A stretch of DNA of 64,000 nucleotides from positions 62,001 to 126,000 of the forward strand of contig JOHN01000003.1 in NCBI GenBank assembly GCA_000719695.1, in the 5' to 3' direction. The notes below the pieces were generated by a model, which was not told the DNA's origin, made no database searches, and saw only the letters and a program-made list of their open reading frames with translations. The DNA comes from Streptomyces sp. NRRL F-6131 (GTDB lineage: Bacteria; Actinomycetota; Actinomycetes; Streptomycetales; Streptomycetaceae). Below are positions 8,279-15,762 of this stretch, in pieces (within the stretch, counting starts at the first letter, position 1; each line of letters starts with the position of its first letter). The position numbers and the translations under genes were made by a program.

Positions 8279-8368
8279 GCGCCGGACTCCGGCCGTGGGA
8301 CGGTGAGGCTCCGGCCGTGGGGCGGCGACGGGGGAGGAGCGGGGCGGACGGTTGTCCGCCGGGGTGGC

Positions 8369-8374
8369 TAGGCT
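8369..8374 (+). promoter_or_regulatory. Candidate -10 element for a leaderless transcript (GNAT gene)
   Basis: TAGGCT sits seven bases before the ATG at 8382, the geometry of leaderless actinomycete promoters. No convincing -35 box is seen at 17-18 bases upstream, and no Shine-Dalgarno sequence precedes the ATG. Confidence 0.45.
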
Positions 8375-8381
8375 CCGGAAC

Positions 8382-8909
8382 ATGGCACTGATCTTCACCC
8401 TGGACCCCGACGTCGATCCCGGACTGCGCGCCGAGATCACCAGCCTGTGGGCGGCCGCCAGCAACGCCGGCGGGGCCGTCGGCTTCGTCCGGCCGGTGAC
8501 CGAGGACGAGGTCCGGGCCGCCGGGGAGAAGCAGCTCGCCGGGATCGCCCCGGCCGGACCGGACCGGCTGCTGGTCGCCCGGGAGGCCGGAACCGGACGG
8601 CTGGCCGCGCTGCTGCTCCTGGAGTCGATGCGGTTCGGGCCGATGGACCACTGGCGGCTGGTCTCCAAGGTCATGGTCCACCCCGAGCTCCAGGGGCGCG
8701 GCCACGGCGCCGCGCTGCTGGCCGAGGCCGAGCGGGTCGCCCGGGAGTGGGGCCTGGAGGGGCTGAAGCTCCAGGTGCGGGGCGGGCTCGGCCTGGAGTC
8801 CTTCTACCTCCGCAGCGGCTACGTCGAGGTCGGCCGGGTGCCCGGCGCCATCCGGGTCACGGCGGGCGACGACCGGGACGACGTCATCATGTGGCGCGAC
8901 CTGCGCTGA
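8382..8909 (+). CDS. GNAT-family N-acetyltransferase
   Basis: A 175-residue acetyl-CoA-dependent acyltransferase. The acetyl-CoA pyrophosphate-binding motif A is clear: VMVHPELQGRGHGAALLAEA (Q/R-x-x-G-x-G/A), followed by motif B (FYLRSGYVEVGRVP). The substrate is unknown; small aminated molecules or protein N-termini are typical. The ATG at 8382 has no Shine-Dalgarno sequence but is just downstream of TAGGCT, so it may be translated from a leaderless message. A modest hairpin follows at 8913-8932. Confidence 0.88.
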   Translation: MALIFTLDPDVDPGLRAEITSLWAAASNAGGAVGFVRPVTEDEVRAAGEKQLAGIAPAGPDRLLVAREAGTGRLAALLLLESMRFGPMDHWRLVSKVMVHPELQGRGHGAALLAEAERVAREWGLEGLKLQVRGGLGLESFYLRSGYVEVGRVPGAIRVTAGDDRDDVIMWRDLR

Positions 8910-8912
8910 TCA

Positions 8913-8932
8913 TGCCGGCGCCGAGGCCGGCA
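8913..8932 (+). terminator. Weak hairpin after the GNAT gene
   Basis: A 7-bp stem (TGCCGGC with GCCGGCA) and a 6-base loop, with no T-run. Confidence 0.4.
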
Positions 8933-9033
8933 CGGGGGCGGTGCGCGGCGGGACCCGTTCCCCGCGGGGCCCGTCGGGCATGCTTCACTGGAGGACCGGC
9001 CCGGTCCCAGCGCAGTGAAGGATGTGTCCCCCG

Positions 9034-9393
9034 GTGAGCAGCAAGGTGAGCAAGAAGTCGCACGCCACACTCCGCTACACCTCGATGCGGGTCTCCGTGT
9101 TCCTCGGCTGCCTGCTGGTCTCGCTGATCCTCGGACACTTCCAGGTGCTCCCGGTCTCCGGCGAGACCGGGGTGATCTTCCTCGTCCTGCTGGCCGCCGT
9201 GGCCTCGGCGCCGCTCAGCTACGTGCTGCTCAGCCGGCAGCGTGACGAGATGTCGGCCGAGATCTCCGGCCGGGTGGACGGCATCCGGACCCGGACGGCC
9301 TCCAAGTTCGCCGCCCAGGCCGCCGAGGAGGACGCCGCGGACGACGCCGTCCGCGCCGCCAACGGCTCCACCGCCGCTGCCCCGCAGAACTGA
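9034..9393 (+). CDS. DUF4229-family small membrane protein
   Basis: A 119-residue protein with two transmembrane helices (VSVFLGCLLVSLILGHF and the following VIFLVLLAAVASAPLSYVLL) and a charged, Ala-rich cytoplasmic tail starting SRQRDEMSAEISGRVDG, the pattern of DUF4229 proteins found throughout Streptomyces. Function unknown. Several GTG/ATG codons (9022, 9034, 9049) compete; GTG 9034 was chosen because AAGGA lies about 11 bases upstream and homologues begin just before the SHATLRYTSMR-like segment. The LacI-type gene begins 11 bases after its stop, suggesting one transcript. Confidence 0.75.
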   Translation: MSSKVSKKSHATLRYTSMRVSVFLGCLLVSLILGHFQVLPVSGETGVIFLVLLAAVASAPLSYVLLSRQRDEMSAEISGRVDGIRTRTASKFAAQAAEEDAADDAVRAANGSTAAAPQN

Positions 9394-9404
9394 CCCGCGC
9401 CACC

Positions 9405-9494
9405 GTGCCGGAGAACGCCGTGCCGGAGAACGCCGTGCCGGAGAGTGCCCTGCCGGAGAGTGCCGGGCCGGAGGTCGCCGCGCCGGAGCGCGGC
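9405..9494 (+). repeat. 15-bp tandem repeat spanning the LacI-gene start codons
   Basis: Six 15-base units beginning GTGCCGGAGAACGCC (two identical, then GTGCCGGAGAGTGCC, CTGCCGGAGAGTGCC and two more diverged copies). Each of the first units carries both a start codon (GTG) and a Shine-Dalgarno-like GGAG correctly spaced from the GTG of the next unit. Confidence 0.85.
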
Positions 9495-10559
9495 GTGTCC
9501 GGGAGCGCCGACGCCGGGCCGGCCGCCGGGACCTGGCCGGCCCCGGTCCGCCGCCCCACCGGCCGGGACGTCGCCCGCCTCGCGGGGGTCTCGCAGGCCA
9601 CCGTCTCCCTGGTGTTCTCCGGCTCCGAGGCCGGCCGCCGGGTCTCCGACGCCACCCGCGAACGCGTCCGCGAGGCCGCCCGCAGCCTCGGCTACCGGCC
9701 GCAGGCCGCCGGTCGTCAACTGCGGCTGGGCCGCAGCGGCATGATCCTGCTCGCGGTGCCGAACATCCTCGGCCCGTTCTTCGGCCGGGTGCTGGAGGGC
9801 GTCCACGAGGAGGCCGGCAAGCACGGCCTGGCCGTCGTGGTCAGCTCCGGCTGGGGGAGCGCCACGCTCGCCGAGGCCGCCACCACCAGCCGCTTCGACG
9901 GCCTGCTGATTTGTTCCCCGGACGACAGCCAGCTCGGCGAGCTGCCCGCCGACACCCCGGTCGTCTTCCTCGACGCCGATCCGGGCACCGACCGGGCCCG
10001 TCCCACCGTCGAACTGGACGTGGCCGGCGGCATGCGCGCCGCCGTCGAGCACCTCGCGGCCCTCGGCCACCGCCGGATCGCCCGGCTCCGCTCCACCCAC
10101 GCCGCGTACACCTTCCGGGTCCGTCAGGCCGCCTTCGAGGAGACGGTCCGGGCGCTCGGCCTGGACGTGGTCGAACTCGGGGTCAGCCTGAACGAGGGCC
10201 AGTCGGCCGCGCGCGAGGTCGCCCACCGGCTGCTGGAGCACCCGGACCCGCCGTGCGCGGTGATCTGCGACGACGACGTGGTCGCCTCCGGCGTCTACCA
10301 GGCCGCCGCCGAACGCGGGTTGCGGGTGCCCGCCGACCTCTCGGTGGTCGGCATCGACAACGTTCCGGTGGCCGCGCTGCTCGCCCCGCCGCTCACCACG
10401 GTCGACCTGCCGGGCGAGGAGCTGGGTCGGGCCGGGGTGGCGGCGCTCGCCGGACTGCTCCGGGGCGAGGCCGTCGCACCGGTGCCGCCGCTCGCCACCT
10501 CCCTGGTGCTGCGTTCCTCCACCGCGCCGGGCCCGGGCCGGAGGCCGTCGACCGGGTGA
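9405..10559 (+). CDS. LacI-family transcriptional repressor
   Basis: A 384-residue (if started at 9405) LacI/GalR repressor. The DNA-binding helix-turn-helix with hinge is at about 52-105 (GRDVARLAGVSQATVSLVFSG ... LGYRPQAAGRQLR) and the periplasmic-binding-protein-like effector domain occupies the rest (SGMILLAVPNILGPFFG; ending in typical GIDNVPVAALLAPPLTTV). The first 50 residues are non-conserved and begin with a repeat of PENAV/PESAL pentapeptides encoded by a 15-bp tandem repeat, so the true start could be 9405, 9420 or 9435; the latter two have GGAG six bases upstream provided by the repeat itself. No sugar-uptake operon is adjacent, so target genes and effector are unknown. Confidence 0.88.
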   Translation: MPENAVPENAVPESALPESAGPEVAAPERGVSGSADAGPAAGTWPAPVRRPTGRDVARLAGVSQATVSLVFSGSEAGRRVSDATRERVREAARSLGYRPQAAGRQLRLGRSGMILLAVPNILGPFFGRVLEGVHEEAGKHGLAVVVSSGWGSATLAEAATTSRFDGLLICSPDDSQLGELPADTPVVFLDADPGTDRARPTVELDVAGGMRAAVEHLAALGHRRIARLRSTHAAYTFRVRQAAFEETVRALGLDVVELGVSLNEGQSAAREVAHRLLEHPDPPCAVICDDDVVASGVYQAAAERGLRVPADLSVVGIDNVPVAALLAPPLTTVDLPGEELGRAGVAALAGLLRGEAVAPVPPLATSLVLRSSTAPGPGRRPSTG

Positions 10560-10636
10560 GCCCGAGCGGGTGAAAGATCGTCGCACCGGATCGCGCCAGC
10601 ACCGCGGACGGATTATTGGACGATGAGATTCCGCCC

Positions 10637-13600
10637 ATGTGGACGTCAAGACCCGAACCCTCCCGTCTCCCACGGCCGGCACGGCCGGCAAGGCCGTCCC
10701 GTCTGCCGCGCCTGGCCGCCGCGCTCGGTCTGATCGGCGGCACCCTGCTGACCGGTACCCTGACCGCCCCGCCCGCCGAGGCCGCCGTCAGCTTCACCAA
10801 GACGGTGGACAAGCCCGAACCGGTGCCCGGCGAGAACGTCACCTACACGCTGCGGTACACCTGCTCGGTCACCGACTGCGTCAACGGGCAGATCGCCGAC
10901 GTCCTCCCGGCCGGGATGGAGTTCGTCGGCTGGACGCCGGACGCCACCACGGTCGATGTCCCCGGCTCCACCGTCCCGGCGGCCGGCACCCGGGGCGGCA
11001 CCCTCACCGCCAAGCTCCGGAACCTCACTCCGGGCACCACCGCCACCGTCAAGGTGGTGCTGCGGTACCCCAACTTCACCACCCCCAACGGGAGCCGGAG
11101 CACCAACACGGCCACCCTGACCGCCGACGGCGAGACGCCGCGGACCGGTAGCGCCGACACCGTCGCGGTGGTCCGGCCCGGTTACACCACCACCAAGGGC
11201 GTGCAGGCCAGCAGCCGGGACGGACGCTCGGTCGCCTACCGGTTCAGCGCCTGTTCCACCGCCGACGTGCCCAACGTCGACCTGGACGCCGGCCGGCTGG
11301 TCGACACCCTCCCGCCCGGCGCCGTGGTCGACACCAGCCGCTCGCCGGGCTGGGTCAACGACCCGGCCGGCTCCACCACCTGGGTCTACGACATCGGCGC
11401 CTTCCGGTCCGGCAACGGGCGGGCCGGCTGCCGCAACCCCGGCGCCCTGGTGGTCAACTACCCCGACCCGACCTTCCCGAGCGGCACCACCGCCACCAAC
11501 ACGGTCACCCTCCAGGGCGATCCGCTCGGCCCCGACCCGCAGCGCGACCTGTCCAGCGCCACCGCCGAGACCCCGGTCCTCCAGCCGCCGGTCTCCGGGG
11601 TGGAGGTCAGCGGCTCCAAGGGCTGGCAGGCGAACACGACCTCCGGGGACATCGCCTCCCTCAACCTGTTCGTCACCAACAACGCCGACCCGGTGACCCG
11701 CCTGGTGCTGACCGACCCGGGCGCCGGCACCACCGCCAACCTGTACAACTGGCTGTTCCCGCAGTCCCTCCAGCTGGACGCGTGGAACCCCACCACGATC
11801 GACCTCGCGCTGGAGTACCGGCTGGACGGCGACCCGGCCTGGCTGACCTTCACCCCCGGCAGTCCGATGAACGGCTCGTCCAACCGCTGGATCACCTTCG
11901 CCGAGGGCGCCGGCAATCCGGCCGGTGACGTCATCGGCATCCCGGCCGGCCGCTACCTGGACGGCCTGCGGTTCACCTGGACCGGACCGGTCCCCAGCGG
12001 CTGGAGCCCGGGCAACGCCGTCCGGCTGCACGCCCAGATCGTCACCCCCGGACACGACGGCCGAACCGCACCCGTGCCGCTGCACAACTGCTTCGACGCG
12101 GTCGGCACCGACGCGGCGGGGAACACCGCGGCGATCAACGCCTGCGCCGACACCACCGTCACCGCCGCCACCAACCTGGGCGCGGCCAAGACCACCGTGG
12201 CCGGCGCCGTGCTCTCGCCCGGCGGGACCGCGACCTTCCAGGTCACCCCCTTCAACCGGACCGGCCGCACCCTGGACCGGCCGCTGGTCCTCTACGACCT
12301 GCTGCCGCCCGGCACGGTGTACGTCGACGGCAGCGCCCGGCGCGACCCGTCGTACGCCGAGTCGGTCGCCCCGGAGTCCGTCGCGGTGCTGCCCGGCCCG
12401 GACGGCCGCCAGCTGCTCAAGCTGACCTGGCCGGCCGGCAGCCCCGACATGATGTACGTGAACGACCACCGGGCCCACCGGACCCTGATCGACGTCCAGG
12501 TGGCCGGCAGCGCCGAGCCCGGCACCCTCACGAACGACGTGTACGTCACCGCCGACGGCGCCGGCGACCCGGTCGCCTGCTTCTACTTCGGCAGCGACAG
12601 CGGGGCGGTGGACGCCCAGGACATCGACAAGGACGGCGACACCACCGAGACCATGTGCCGGGCCTCCTCGCCGGTCGAGGTGCAGGTGCCGGCCGTGCTG
12701 CGGGCGTACAAGGAGGTCAAGGGCGACCTCGACGCCGACTACGGCAGCACCGGCACCACCCGGCCCGGCGGCGTCATCTCCTACCGGCTGACCGTCCGCA
12801 ACGACTCGGCCGACCCGGTCACCGAGTTCCTCGCGTACGACAAGCTGCCCGCCCCCGGCGACGGCCACGTGCTGCGCCCGGACGTCCCGCGCGGCTCCGC
12901 CTGGACGCCCTCCCTGGTCGAGCCGCTGACCTCCAGCGACCCGACCGTGGTGATCGAGTACACCACCTCGCCCAACCCCTGCCTGCCCGGCGAGTTCGCC
13001 GTGCCCGGGCCGTGCGACGCCGCCGCGCCGTGGAGCACCGCCTTCCCCGGGCCGGGCGTCGCCACCTGGTTCCGGGTCCGCCGGCCCGGCACGCTCGCGG
13101 CCGGGGAGAGCTTCGTGCTCACCTGGCGGATGGTCGCCTCGGTCGACGCGGGCCCGGACGAGTTCGCCTCGAACAGCTTCGCCTACACCGCGACCGACGC
13201 GGACGGCCGCCCGTTCCTGCCCGCCGAGCCGGCCAAGGTCGGCGTCGGCATCGAGCAGGTCACCCCGCCGGCCGACGCGCTCGGCGACTTCGTCTGGCAC
13301 GACCTCGACGGCGACGGCATCCAGCGGCCCGGCGAGCCCGGGGTGCCCGGCGTGCGGGTGGAACTGCTGGACGGCGAGGGCCGGGTGGTCCGGGACAAGG
13401 CGGGCGAGCCGGTCACCACGGTGACCGACGCGAGCGGGCACTACCTGTTCGAGCGGCTGCCGGACGGGGTGTACGCGGTGCGCTTCGACCTCTCCACGCT
13501 GCCGAAGGACGCCACGGTGACCGGGCGGGCCGCCGGGACGGACCGGACGCTGGACTCGGACGCGGACCCGGCGACCGGGGTGACGCAGACCGTCACGCTC

Positions 13601-13969
13601 GCCGGCGGGACGCGGGACCTGGGGCTGGACCTCGGGCTGGTGCTGCCGCCGCGGCCCTCCCCCTCGCCGTCCCCCTCGCCGTCTTCGTCGCCGTCTTCGT
13701 CGCCGACAGCCTCCCCGTCGCCGACGCCCACGCCCAGCCCGTCGACCTCGACGCCCAGCCCGTCGACTTCCACCTCCGCGCCGACGCCGACGCAGACCCA
13801 CTCGCACTCGCACCGTCCGATGCCGACGCACTCGCCGAGCCACGGCGGTGAACTGCCCGACACGGGTGGCGGACCGGGAGTCCTGCTCGGTGTGCTCGGC
13901 GCCTGCGCCCTCGGCGCCGGTCTGCTGCTCGCCGTGATCACCTCGGGAAGCCGAGGCCGCCACGGCTGA
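10637..13969 (+). CDS. LPDTG-anchored surface protein with DUF11-like and SdrD B-like domains
   Basis: A 1110-residue secreted protein. It has a signal peptide (basic N-terminus, hydrophobic AALGLIGGTLLTGTL, cleavage near PAEA-AVS), several DUF11/conserved-repeat beta domains about 150 residues apart (for example SFTKTVDKPEPVPGENVTYT and YKEVKGDLDADYG), and one SdrD B-like domain near 870-985 (LGDFVWHDLDGDGIQRPGEPG ... YLFERLPDGVYAVRF), a fold that binds calcium in staphylococcal Sdr proteins. A Ser/Pro/Thr wall-spanning stretch with a His-rich end follows, then LPDTG at about 1073-1077, a membrane helix and a basic tail (SRGRHG): a complete sortase signal. It is likely a wall-anchored structural or adhesive protein. 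No sortase gene is nearby. Confidence 0.88.
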   Translation: MWTSRPEPSRLPRPARPARPSRLPRLAAALGLIGGTLLTGTLTAPPAEAAVSFTKTVDKPEPVPGENVTYTLRYTCSVTDCVNGQIADVLPAGMEFVGWTPDATTVDVPGSTVPAAGTRGGTLTAKLRNLTPGTTATVKVVLRYPNFTTPNGSRSTNTATLTADGETPRTGSADTVAVVRPGYTTTKGVQASSRDGRSVAYRFSACSTADVPNVDLDAGRLVDTLPPGAVVDTSRSPGWVNDPAGSTTWVYDIGAFRSGNGRAGCRNPGALVVNYPDPTFPSGTTATNTVTLQGDPLGPDPQRDLSSATAETPVLQPPVSGVEVSGSKGWQANTTSGDIASLNLFVTNNADPVTRLVLTDPGAGTTANLYNWLFPQSLQLDAWNPTTIDLALEYRLDGDPAWLTFTPGSPMNGSSNRWITFAEGAGNPAGDVIGIPAGRYLDGLRFTWTGPVPSGWSPGNAVRLHAQIVTPGHDGRTAPVPLHNCFDAVGTDAAGNTAAINACADTTVTAATNLGAAKTTVAGAVLSPGGTATFQVTPFNRTGRTLDRPLVLYDLLPPGTVYVDGSARRDPSYAESVAPESVAVLPGPDGRQLLKLTWPAGSPDMMYVNDHRAHRTLIDVQVAGSAEPGTLTNDVYVTADGAGDPVACFYFGSDSGAVDAQDIDKDGDTTETMCRASSPVEVQVPAVLRAYKEVKGDLDADYGSTGTTRPGGVISYRLTVRNDSADPVTEFLAYDKLPAPGDGHVLRPDVPRGSAWTPSLVEPLTSSDPTVVIEYTTSPNPCLPGEFAVPGPCDAAAPWSTAFPGPGVATWFRVRRPGTLAAGESFVLTWRMVASVDAGPDEFASNSFAYTATDADGRPFLPAEPAKVGVGIEQVTPPADALGDFVWHDLDGDGIQRPGEPGVPGVRVELLDGEGRVVRDKAGEPVTTVTDASGHYLFERLPDGVYAVRFDLSTLPKDATVTGRAAGTDRTLDSDADPATGVTQTVTLAGGTRDLGLDLGLVLPPRPSPSPSPSPSSSPSSSPTASPSPTPTPSPSTSTPSPSTSTSAPTPTQTHSHSHRPMPTHSPSHGGELPDTGGGPGVLLGVLGACALGAGLLLAVITSGSRGRHG

Positions 13970-13985
13970 ACCAGGGAAGGGTGAC

Positions 13986-14022
13986 AGCGCCCGTCGGCCA
14001 GACCACCGGCCCGACGGGCGCT
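13986..14022. terminator. Bidirectional hairpin between convergent genes
   Basis: A 12-bp perfect stem (AGCGCCCGTCGG with CCGACGGGCGCT) with a 13-base loop separates the surface-protein gene from the convergent MFS gene. Confidence 0.75.
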
Positions 14023-14076
14023 GCCACGTTCTTGGGGGGCGTCAGCCCACCGGTACCGCTCAGCGTCGGTACCGGC

Positions 14077-15315
14077 TCAGCCCACCGGCACCGGTTCGGC
14101 GAGTCGGGCGGCGGCCGGGGTGTCGTCGGCCGGGGCGTCGTCGGCGGGGCGGATCCAGCGGCGGGCGCCGAACAGCAGCAGCGCGCCCAGACCGATCCCG
14201 CCGGCCGCGCAGAGCGCCACCGAGCGCAGCGACCCCTCGGCGAGGTGGCCGGAGACCGCGTAGCCCAGCGAGTTGCCGGTCGCGAAGAGCGTGACCAGCC
14301 AGGCGAAGGCCTCGGTCACGGTGCCCACCGGAGCCAGCTCGGCGACCAGCACGAAGGCCGCCGCCAGCAGCGGTGCCAGCGCGATCCCGGAGAGGAAGGC
14401 GAAGGCGGCCGTCGCGGCCGGTCCGGGGACCAGCAGCAGCGGCAGGTAGCTGACGGCCATGCCGAGCGCCATCAGCCAGGTGCGGGTGGCCGTCGAGCTG
14501 CGCCACGGCACCGCGCCGTAGGCGAGCGCGCCGAGCAGGCCGCCGAGCGCCGCCAGGGCGAGCAGGGTGCCGGCGCCGCCGGGCAGACCGCCGCCCCCGT
14601 GGGCCTCGGCGTACGCGATGAACAGCACGTTCTGCGAGCCGACCGCCCAGCCGGCGCCGGCCAGGCCGATCAGCAGCAGGACCAGACCGGGGGAGCGGAG
14701 CGGTCCGAGCAGGCCGGCCGAGTGCGCGCGCGGCGGCGCCTGCCAGGACCGGGCCGGTGCGGTGGTGGCGACCACGAGCGCCCCGGCCAGACCCAGGCCG
14801 GCCGCCACCCAGAGCGCCGTGACCGGTCCGGCCGTGCCCGCGATGCCGGCCACCGCGAGCGGACCGGCGACGTAGAGGATCTGCTGGGAGGCGGAGTCGA
14901 AGGCGTACGCGGTGTCGAGCTGCTCCTCCTCGACGACGTCCGGCCAGAGCGAGCGCAGGCAGGGTTCGAGCGGGGGCATCGCCAGACCGGCGATCGCGGC
15001 GCCGATCGGGGCGGCGACCGCCGAGCCGGGGGCCAGCGCGAGCAGGGCGTACCCGCCGCCGGCGATCACGGCGGAGAGCAGCAGCACGCGGGGCTGCCCG
15101 GTGCGGTCCACGATCCGGCCGAGCACCGGTCCGCCGACGGCCGCCGCGATCGCGTACGCGGCGGTGGCCAGCCCGATCCGGCTGTACGGCGCGTCGGCGT
15201 CGCGCAGCGCGAGGGCGATCACCAGGGCGGTCATACCGGCCGGGAGGCGGCCGAGCAGGGTGCCGAAGAGCAGACGGCCGACGTGCGGGGCGCGGAGCAG
15301 GGCGAGGTAGCCCAT
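14077..15315 (-). CDS. MFS transporter, drug-efflux-like
   Basis: A 412-residue MFS protein with about twelve hydrophobic helices starting directly at the N-terminus (MGYLALLRAPHVGRLLFGTLLGRLP). The loop 2-3 motif GGPVLGRIVDRTGQPRVLL matches the MFS signature G-x-L-x-D-R-x-G-R. The arrangement resembles streptomycete exporters of the TMEM/AraJ-like group; substrate unknown. ATG 15315 abuts the first helix. A perfect 16-bp palindrome 50 bases upstream probably controls it, but no regulator gene is adjacent. Confidence 0.85.
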   Translation of the reverse strand: MGYLALLRAPHVGRLLFGTLLGRLPAGMTALVIALALRDADAPYSRIGLATAAYAIAAAVGGPVLGRIVDRTGQPRVLLLSAVIAGGGYALLALAPGSAVAAPIGAAIAGLAMPPLEPCLRSLWPDVVEEEQLDTAYAFDSASQQILYVAGPLAVAGIAGTAGPVTALWVAAGLGLAGALVVATTAPARSWQAPPRAHSAGLLGPLRSPGLVLLLIGLAGAGWAVGSQNVLFIAYAEAHGGGGLPGGAGTLLALAALGGLLGALAYGAVPWRSSTATRTWLMALGMAVSYLPLLLVPGPAATAAFAFLSGIALAPLLAAAFVLVAELAPVGTVTEAFAWLVTLFATGNSLGYAVSGHLAEGSLRSVALCAAGGIGLGALLLFGARRWIRPADDAPADDTPAAARLAEPVPVG

Positions 15316-15364
15316 GGGCGGGATTCTCCGGTCAGGGCAGGGGACGGGCGGGGGATGCTCTCCA

Positions 15365-15380
15365 AGTTATACGTATAACT
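15365..15380. promoter_or_regulatory. Perfect 16-bp palindromic operator upstream of the MFS exporter
   Basis: AGTTATACGTATAACT is a perfect palindrome in the short promoter region of the minus-strand MFS gene, and is far more A/T-rich than its surroundings. Its size and symmetry fit a dimeric TetR, MarR or GntR regulator. On the minus strand it could overlap a promoter. Confidence 0.7.
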
Positions 15381-15493
15381 GCTGACCGGTCAATCGGACC
15401 CGGGATCCGGCCCCCGGGTCCGCCGTGAGGCCCTTCGGCGGCCCTCCGGTGGCCCTCCGGTGGCCCTCCGTGGCCGGAACTCAAACAACTACT

Positions 15494-15523
15494 TTGAACA
15501 TCTCAAACCTTTACTGCTAACGT
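15494..15523 (+). promoter_or_regulatory. Housekeeping-type promoter for the leader ORF and symporter
   Basis: TTGAAC (15494-15499) and TAACGT (15518-15523) are separated by 18 bases, an excellent match to the principal sigma factor pattern of streptomycetes. Transcription would start at about 15530-15531, exactly at the ATG of the 44-codon ORF. The dyad TCAAA-N7-TTTGA (15481-15497) overlaps the -35 box, and CTCAAAC is repeated directly on either side, suggesting an operator. Confidence 0.65.
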
Positions 15524-15530
15524 GTCGGCC

Positions 15531-15665
15531 ATGACCACCTCAGACGCACGTTCGGCGCACGGCCTGGGCTCGCAGCCCGGTGCCGCCCGCGGGCGTCTGG
15601 CCGGTGCTGTGGACAGCCCGCGCCGTTGTCGCGCCATGAGCTGTATTCAGGCGGCACGCCCCTGA
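15531..15665 (+). CDS. Predicted leaderless 44-residue peptide upstream of the symporter
   Basis: A short ORF (MTTSDARS... to ...IQAARP) whose ATG coincides with the predicted transcription start of a strong promoter and therefore would be translated without a Shine-Dalgarno. It has two Cys in its C-terminal part (RRCRAMSC), no signal peptide and no membrane helix. It ends 97 bases before the symporter gene. It could be a regulatory leader peptide or a small protein; alternatively the region is an untranslated leader and the ORF is chance. No family was recognised. Confidence 0.45.
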   Translation: MTTSDARSAHGLGSQPGAARGRLAGAVDSPRRCRAMSCIQAARP

Positions 15666-15762
15666 CCGGGGCCGGTTCCCTTCCCGTCCGGCCCGCGCGC
15701 CGTGCCGCCGTTCTCGCCCCCCGCCTCACCGTCAGCAACGCCTCCCCCGGAGCCGCACCGTC

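Noticed and set aside
5488..8391. A 967-codon plus-strand frame through the ATPase-fold and MFS genes
   Set aside because: It overlaps both real genes in another frame and is almost entirely Arg/Gly/Pro; no start context.
10646..13963. A 1105-codon open frame on the minus strand opposite the surface-protein gene
   Set aside because: It is the mirror of a gene with strong third-position G/C; its product is Gly/Arg/Val-rich with no domain, while the plus strand encodes a signal peptide, beta domains and an LPDTG anchor.
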